Origin: an uncultured Methylotenera sp.
Lineage (GTDB): Bacteria; Pseudomonadota; Gammaproteobacteria; Burkholderiales; Methylophilaceae
Assembly: GCF_946479685.1 (NCBI RefSeq)
Contig: NZ_CAMLGS010000050.1
Location: 1 to 12,309 of the forward strand
DNA: 12,309 nt
Direction of reading: 5' to 3'
Every line of letters begins with the position of its first letter. The first letter of the stretch is position 1. This document shows positions 8,394-12,309 of the stretch, one piece after another. The translations under genes were made by a program, and so were the position numbers. The notes beneath the pieces were generated by a model. That model did not search any database. It saw only the letters and a program-made list of their open reading frames with translations, and was not told where the DNA came from.

Positions 8394-8423
8394 TGAGTGC
8401 TGCACCAGTAATAGCAGCACTCA
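8394..8423. terminator. Hairpin between convergent genes, probable terminator
   Basis: A perfect 10-bp inverted repeat, TGAGTGCTGC (8394-8403) and GCAGCACTCA (8414-8423), has a 10-base loop. It lies in the 78-base gap between the secreted-protein gene and the leftward deacetylase gene. On the minus strand it is followed by a moderately T-rich stretch; on the plus strand there is no T-run. It probably helps end transcription from one or both sides. Confidence 0.55.
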
Positions 8424-8429
8424 TATCAA

Positions 8430-9215
8430 CTAAGGCTCACGTACAATATTTACTTCATTAAAAATTGTGCCAAAAGCATCGCTGCTCAATACTTTAAACT
8501 CATTGATTCTAGCCGGATAAATCGGGTCATTGATGTGCCCGTTCACGCCTTCTATCGCAGGATGGCACATCAACACAGAGGTACCTATACTCTTCTTAGC
8601 CTGCTTCGCCCAATCTACTAAACGATTTTTATAATCGTGCGTATCTCCGCTAAAATCGTAAACGCCCAACAATCCGCTACTGCACTTAAACCCCAGTTGC
8701 TTAGCTTCACGCTCCAACGCACTGGCGCCCAGCATTTTAATAATACGGCCCTTAATGCCGCTCTCATCATTCGGCTTGGCAATGCGTATCCAAGGTAATT
8801 GCTGATGGTAACGTCGCTTTAGTACAGACAATAACACTTGGCGAATCTGTGGCAATTGATGCACATGCTGATGCCCATCCACATAATCTGGCTGCGTACC
8901 TAGCGCAGCTTCAAATTGATTCAATTGATGCTCAATACTGTTTTTAATCGCCCTTGTTGGCAAACAACGCAGCACGCTTAACACGGTCAACACCGCATGT
9001 GGGTAGCGGTAGCCGAATAGCGTAAAATCAAGATGCAAACCTATATGCGCCTTGCCTCTAATATCTGCTGTTAACAGTTTGGCCGATGATGGCCAGTGCG
9101 GGCTATTCACCATGCAAGATGCCGCGGTCAGCCTGTTGTTTTCAATCAGGCGGATGATAGCCGCATCTATCTCTGGGCTTTGTGCAAAATCGTCAGCACA
9201 GATAATAAGTTTCAT
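8430..9215 (-). CDS. YdjC/ChbG-family sugar N-deacetylase (NaxD/LgmC-like)
   Basis: This is a 261-residue metal-dependent carbohydrate deacetylase of the YdjC/ChbG/HpnK family, with the usual length and complete motifs: ICADDF at the N-terminus (Asp8, Asp9), GLHLDF (His61), DGHQHVH (113-119) and MCHPA (His218). These supply the expected Asp/His metal site and catalytic residues. It has no signal peptide, so it should act in the cytoplasm. Its ATG (9213-9215) overlaps the stop of the GtrA gene in ATGA, with AAGGG about 8 bases upstream, so translation is coupled. Family members include ChbG (chitooligosaccharides), HpnK (hopanoid clusters) and Francisella NaxD, which deacetylates undecaprenyl-phosphate N-acetylgalactosamine before transfer to lipid A. 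The company of a GT2, a GtrA protein and a GT-C enzyme, with no hopanoid or chitin genes in view, favours the NaxD/LgmC role on a lipid-linked N-acetylhexosamine. Which sugar is unknown. Confidence 0.88.
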   Translation of the reverse strand: MKLIICADDFAQSPEIDAAIIRLIENNRLTAASCMVNSPHWPSSAKLLTADIRGKAHIGLHLDFTLFGYRYPHAVLTVLSVLRCLPTRAIKNSIEHQLNQFEAALGTQPDYVDGHQHVHQLPQIRQVLLSVLKRRYHQQLPWIRIAKPNDESGIKGRIIKMLGASALEREAKQLGFKCSSGLLGVYDFSGDTHDYKNRLVDWAKQAKKSIGTSVLMCHPAIEGVNGHINDPIYPARINEFKVLSSDAFGTIFNEVNIVREP

Positions 9216-9607
9216 GAGTGCTTGCCCTTAAATGCCCAGTACCGGCTTAAGAAATAAGTAGAAACCGCAACAATCACCATCACTACACCTAGCACTAGCC
9301 AAAATGGAATAGCCGTAAAGTAAATTGCATTAATAACTAGAAATTGATTAGCTAAAAAACCAGTAACTGCCACGGCGAAAAAACGCGGAAAAGCATGCGC
9401 GTGCGTAGATGAATGCCCGGAAAAGCTTAATTTACGATGACCAAAATAACTCACGGGAAACGCAAACAAAAAACCTGCGGTATTGGCATAAATAGCGGTG
9501 AGTATATGGCTGTACTCTAAGCCTACAGCCACCACATAATGCACGCCAGCGGCTAGTGCACCTATCACGGCAAACCAGGAAATCGAATGTTTATGCGTTT
9601 GCATCAT
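9212..9607 (-). CDS. GtrA-family membrane protein, candidate lipid-linked sugar flippase
   Basis: The 131-residue protein consists almost entirely of four predicted membrane helices (about residues 9-30, 37-55, 75-96, 101-121). Each helical pair ends in a GtrA-type aromatic-basic motif, YFGHRKLSF after the second and YFLSRYWAF after the fourth. This length, topology and internal pseudo-repeat are typical of GtrA, thought to move polyprenyl-phosphate-linked sugars across the inner membrane. The ATG at 9605-9607 overlaps the stop of the upstream GT2 gene in ATGA, and a second Met follows at once. Lying between the lipid-sugar synthase and the deacetylase, it would flip the lipid-linked sugar made by its neighbours to the periplasmic side for the GT-C enzyme. 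The flippase activity is inferred from the family; GtrA proteins are poorly characterised biochemically. Confidence 0.88.
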   Translation of the reverse strand: MMQTHKHSISWFAVIGALAAGVHYVVAVGLEYSHILTAIYANTAGFLFAFPVSYFGHRKLSFSGHSSTHAHAFPRFFAVAVTGFLANQFLVINAIYFTAIPFWLVLGVVMVIVAVSTYFLSRYWAFKGKHS

Positions 9608-10581
9608 TGCTGCTGTGTGATCTCTTTCGGCTTGAGCACTTCTGCCACGATGTAAGGTGGGCGCCCTTTTACTTCATCGTAAATACGGGATAAGTACTCA
9701 CCCAAAATACCAATAAATAATAGCTGCACGCCTGCAAAGAACATCATGCTGGCAATAATCGTTGGCCAGCCAGGCACTGACTTATCAAAAAACATATGGT
9801 CTACCACCACGTACATGCCATAGCTAAATGACAGTAGCGCGAGCAACGCCCCTACTGCACTGGCTAAACGCAATGGCATCACAGAAAAACTAGTGACTCC
9901 AGTCCAAGCCAATTGGATTAGTTTTAATTTTGAGAATGCACTTTCCCCATGAGAACGCGGCAACGGGATAAATGGAATACCGATAGAGTGATAGCCCACC
10001 CATGCGTAAATACCTTTCATAAAGCGGTTACGCTCTGGTAAGGACAGCAATGCATTCACTACTTGCCTATCCATCAGACGAAAATCTCCAGCGTCGCGCG
10101 GAATATGGATTTGACCACCTAAGCTAATAGCGCGGTAAAAAATACGTGAGCCCCAACGTTTAAATCGTGACTCTACGTCACGGTCTTGTCGGTACGCATA
10201 GACCATGTCGTAACCTTCACGCCATTTTTCCAGCATCTGTTCCAACAGCTCTGATGAATGCTGGCCATCCGCATCCATACAAATCACCACATTACCAGTG
10301 GCATACTCCAAGCCAGCTGTAATAGCATATTCTTTACCAAAGTTACGCGAAAAACGTACTAAGGTTGTTTGTAGGCTTTCAGGCAAGTTACGCACAATGT
10401 TAGCGGTTTGGTCACGACTGCCATCATCAATCACGATGATTTCCCAATGTGCCGTCAGATGCTTAAGGCGATCCACGATGGTATGAATAGTAGTCACAAT
10501 CGCAGCCTCTTCATTAAAGGCCGGGACAATCACGCTAATATGCGCTTCAGTATCTACTCTTGGAAAAATGTTTTTATTCAT
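9604..10581 (-). CDS. Polyprenyl-phosphate glycosyltransferase (GT2, GtrB/ArnC/LgmA-like)
   Basis: This inverting family 2 glycosyltransferase of 325 residues should move a sugar from a nucleotide donor to undecaprenyl phosphate at the cytoplasmic face. The GT-A domain starts with ISVIVPAFNEE (15-25) and has IDDGS (51-55), the DAD metal motif (103-105) and DAGDFRLMDR (163-172). Two C-terminal membrane segments (about 234-262 and 272-295) precede the EYLSRIYDEVKGRPPY block typical of GtrB/DPM1-like enzymes. The reading frame stays open to an ATG at 10618-10620, but I choose the ATG at 10579-10581. It puts the GT-A fold 14 residues from the start, avoids a 35-base overlap with the upstream gene, and has GGGA/AGGG upstream. 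It begins 4 bases after the GT-C stop and overlaps the GtrA start. The donor sugar cannot be read from sequence; the deacetylase downstream suggests an N-acetylhexosamine. Confidence 0.9.
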   Translation of the reverse strand: MNKNIFPRVDTEAHISVIVPAFNEEAAIVTTIHTIVDRLKHLTAHWEIIVIDDGSRDQTANIVRNLPESLQTTLVRFSRNFGKEYAITAGLEYATGNVVICMDADGQHSSELLEQMLEKWREGYDMVYAYRQDRDVESRFKRWGSRIFYRAISLGGQIHIPRDAGDFRLMDRQVVNALLSLPERNRFMKGIYAWVGYHSIGIPFIPLPRSHGESAFSKLKLIQLAWTGVTSFSVMPLRLASAVGALLALLSFSYGMYVVVDHMFFDKSVPGWPTIIASMMFFAGVQLLFIGILGEYLSRIYDEVKGRPPYIVAEVLKPKEITQQQ

Positions 10582-10585
10582 GTCC

Positions 10586-12196
10586 CTAATCCCGTGGTGC
10601 GGCACGCGGTATACGTGCATCGCCTGTTAATGTTCTACGATCTTTCACTACGGCAAGTGGCGCGCCTAAACGTTCCACTACGCCAACCAAGTTACCTTGC
10701 AACACTTTATCGCAATTCATATTAGTGCTAGAAATAAAGAAATCGGCAGTCACCCAATCTTCAGTGATATTAAAGCGCTTGTCTAAATACGCCTGCCCTT
10801 GGAAAGCCTCCGCACAAACCGCCACGTTATATGGTGCAGTGCTAGTCTTTGGCATTTTGGCAGTTTCAGCATCCACATACTGCTCTAGCATTTTGGTCGC
10901 ATCAATCAAGCTGCTAGACCAATAATCGCCTTCCCACTTATGCTGCGCCTGTTTAAAATCTGCAGCAGCAAAATGGTTGTAGTACAAATATTGATAGGGA
11001 TGCAACGCATATAGCGTACATATTGTATTCAGGCTCAATAACACACATACAACTGCAAAACCTGCGCGCAATTTTTTATAACCGGCTAACGTATCCAACA
11101 TGCTGGATAAGCCAATACCCGCAACAATCGCTAAAGTTGGAATCACAAAAGTAAAATGTCGAACACCATTATAAAGTGCTGGGCGATCTAAAAGCACGAA
11201 GACTAAAGGCGTGAGTAAAGCGATGCTCACCGTAACCTCTGGTAGCTGGCTAAACTTCAAAAACGATGCCTGTCTTAACCTCAATACTGACACTACAAGC
11301 AGGCTAATTAACCCCAGTAAAAACAGCTCAGGCAGTCGTATACCAAGATATTGGAACAAATAAGTGCGAGGCACATCACCAATGTTAATAAACTGGCCAT
11401 TCACTATGGTGTTCATATCAAAAGCAAAGTGTGAAAATGATTTTGCAGCAATCAAGATATGATCACACCCCATCACCGACCAAGGCCAGAAAATAGCCAT
11501 TAAAGCAAAAGCTACAGCACCAGCCGGCAACAAGCCAACAAAGCACTGCCAGTAGAATGCAAGTTTCTGTTTGTAGCCACCAACTGTTAAAAACCCGGCA
11601 ATCAACACCATTAGCAGCAAGTAGATTACCGCGAATGCACCGCCGATTCTCAAGCCTAAAGCCAGCCCAACTGCCACCCCCAGCTTTAAACTCAATGCTA
11701 GTGGAATGCGCGGCAAGTTTTTAGAAATGAGCAATGTGTAATAAAGCGCCCAAACCATACAAGCGGCAAATGACACATCTTTAGTATGCGTGAACATGGC
11801 ACCAGACCATGCCCCAGTAATAGCAAGCAAGAAGGCGGCAAGAAATGCTGCTCGCGCGCCGGCAAGTTCATTGGTAATTTTATGCACGGCCACGATGCCA
11901 GCCAAGCCAAACAATGCGGAAAGTAAATGACGAATATCCCACACCCAAAGCGGCAGAATTTTCTCTAAGATAGCGGCGATTAAATCAAACAAACCACCGT
12001 ATAAGTAAAGGTTTTTATAAGTGAACGCTGCATGGTCGGCAAAGCCGCTGCTATAAAACTTAAACAGCAATTGCCCGTACACATGCTGCACCTGCTCATC
12101 ATTGCTAATACCATATTGCTTAAATGTCACTGCAATAAAAACTGCAAGTAATGAAAATAGCGCCAGAGATAGCCTTTGAAATACTGTTGATGTCAT
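10586..12196 (-). CDS. GT-C membrane glycosyltransferase (GT39/PMT-like)
   Basis: The 536-residue polytopic inner-membrane protein has a GT39-like layout. Membrane segment 1 (about 8-25) is followed by a periplasmic loop carrying SNDEQ, whose Asp33-Glu34 is the expected catalytic acidic pair. THTKD (136-140) matches the short conserved loop motif of this group. About ten or more hydrophobic segments run to about residue 395, including YNGVRHFTF (342-350) before another helix. The last 135 residues are largely soluble and probably periplasmic, with HPYQYLYYN (399-407) and EGDYWSSS (422-429), a tail pattern I associate with uncharacterised GT39-like bacterial proteins rather than classical ArnT. 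It should use a polyprenyl-phosphate sugar to glycosylate an envelope acceptor such as lipid A, by analogy with LgmB and FlmK. It is the first gene of the leftward four-gene operon. The ATG at 12194-12196 has no strong Shine-Dalgarno. The acceptor is unknown, and core LPS, periplasmic glucan or protein are alternatives. Confidence 0.85.
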   Translation of the reverse strand: MTSTVFQRLSLALFSLLAVFIAVTFKQYGISNDEQVQHVYGQLLFKFYSSGFADHAAFTYKNLYLYGGLFDLIAAILEKILPLWVWDIRHLLSALFGLAGIVAVHKITNELAGARAAFLAAFLLAITGAWSGAMFTHTKDVSFAACMVWALYYTLLISKNLPRIPLALSLKLGVAVGLALGLRIGGAFAVIYLLLMVLIAGFLTVGGYKQKLAFYWQCFVGLLPAGAVAFALMAIFWPWSVMGCDHILIAAKSFSHFAFDMNTIVNGQFINIGDVPRTYLFQYLGIRLPELFLLGLISLLVVSVLRLRQASFLKFSQLPEVTVSIALLTPLVFVLLDRPALYNGVRHFTFVIPTLAIVAGIGLSSMLDTLAGYKKLRAGFAVVCVLLSLNTICTLYALHPYQYLYYNHFAAADFKQAQHKWEGDYWSSSLIDATKMLEQYVDAETAKMPKTSTAPYNVAVCAEAFQGQAYLDKRFNITEDWVTADFFISSTNMNCDKVLQGNLVGVVERLGAPLAVVKDRRTLTGDARIPRAAPRD

Positions 12197-12235
12197 TTTT
12201 ATCGATTTTCTAATAATCTCTCACTAAAAAGAGTA

Positions 12236-12263
12236 CAGTTATCCCAAATACGCTTATTTTCAA
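12236..12263 (-). promoter_or_regulatory. Weak candidate promoter of the amino-sugar operon
   Basis: On the minus strand TTGAAA (12258-12263, five of six matches to the -35 consensus) is followed after 16 bases by TAACTG (12236-12241), a poor -10. It lies about 40 bases before the first gene. The region 12197-12309 has no gene that I can see, and the window ends before the neighbouring gene. Taken as tentative only. Confidence 0.25.
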
Positions 12264-12309
12264 TTACATCTAACTCTAAGCACGGTTAATCAACCACAGC
12301 CAATCAGTG

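Noticed and set aside
8430..9215. Reading the deacetylase as the hopanoid enzyme HpnK or chitooligosaccharide deacetylase ChbG
   Set aside because: No hopanoid or chitobiose genes are nearby. The GT2, GtrA and GT-C neighbours point to a lipid-linked sugar, though motifs alone cannot separate the subgroups.
10582..10620. Longer N-terminus for the GT2 glycosyltransferase starting at 10620
   Set aside because: The 13 extra residues precede the normal GT-A start, are unlike family N-termini and come from sequence that encodes the end of the upstream protein. The ATG at 10581 fits better.
1..12309. Mobile elements, phage genes, defence systems, CRISPR arrays or RNA genes
   Set aside because: I saw no transposase or integrase, no regularly spaced repeats, no tRNA-like or rRNA-like sequence, and no sharp change in coding style; the few inverted repeats sit at transcript ends.

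Overview
The window looks like a chromosomal stretch of a Gram-negative proteobacterium. My best guess is a betaproteobacterium, possibly of the methylotrophic Methylophilaceae, judged from protein flavour and intermediate base composition; the window contains no marker that proves this. It is densely coded and has no tRNA, rRNA, CRISPR array or mobile element. It begins inside an ABC-F gene (uup), which runs rightward and ends at a strong bidirectional hairpin terminator (about 1886-1917).

Region 1983-7706 is a leftward three-gene operon for a periplasmic beta-glucan. In transcription order it encodes: (i) a membrane-anchored GH17-family beta-1,3-glucan transglycosylase-like protein with a multi-spanning C-terminus; (ii) an NdvB-type fusion of a periplasmic GH17 domain and a processive family 2 glucan synthase; (iii) a membrane-bound alkaline-phosphatase-fold (LtaS/OpgB-like) transferase that probably adds a phosphoglycerol or similar head group. 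Together they suggest synthesis, remodelling and anionic decoration of an osmoregulated-periplasmic-glucan-like polymer built on beta-1,3-glucan, rather than the OpgG/OpgH beta-1,2 type.

Region 7707-7883 is a divergent promoter region. To its right lies a short rightward gene for a small secreted protein of unknown function (7884-8351), followed by a hairpin in the convergent gap.

Region 8430-12196 is a second leftward operon of four tightly packed genes: a GT-C membrane glycosyltransferase (GT39/PMT-like), a polyprenyl-phosphate glycosyltransferase (GT2), a GtrA-type small membrane protein and a YdjC/ChbG-type sugar deacetylase. The last two start codons overlap the preceding stops in ATGA. 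The set matches the logic of the lipid A amino-sugar systems of Bordetella (lgmABCD) and Francisella (flmF2-naxD-flmK): make undecaprenyl-P-N-acetylhexosamine, deacetylate it, flip it, and transfer the free amino sugar to an envelope acceptor. The window therefore holds two adjacent envelope-modifying modules, one adding negative charge to a periplasmic glucan and one likely adding a positively charged sugar to an unknown acceptor.
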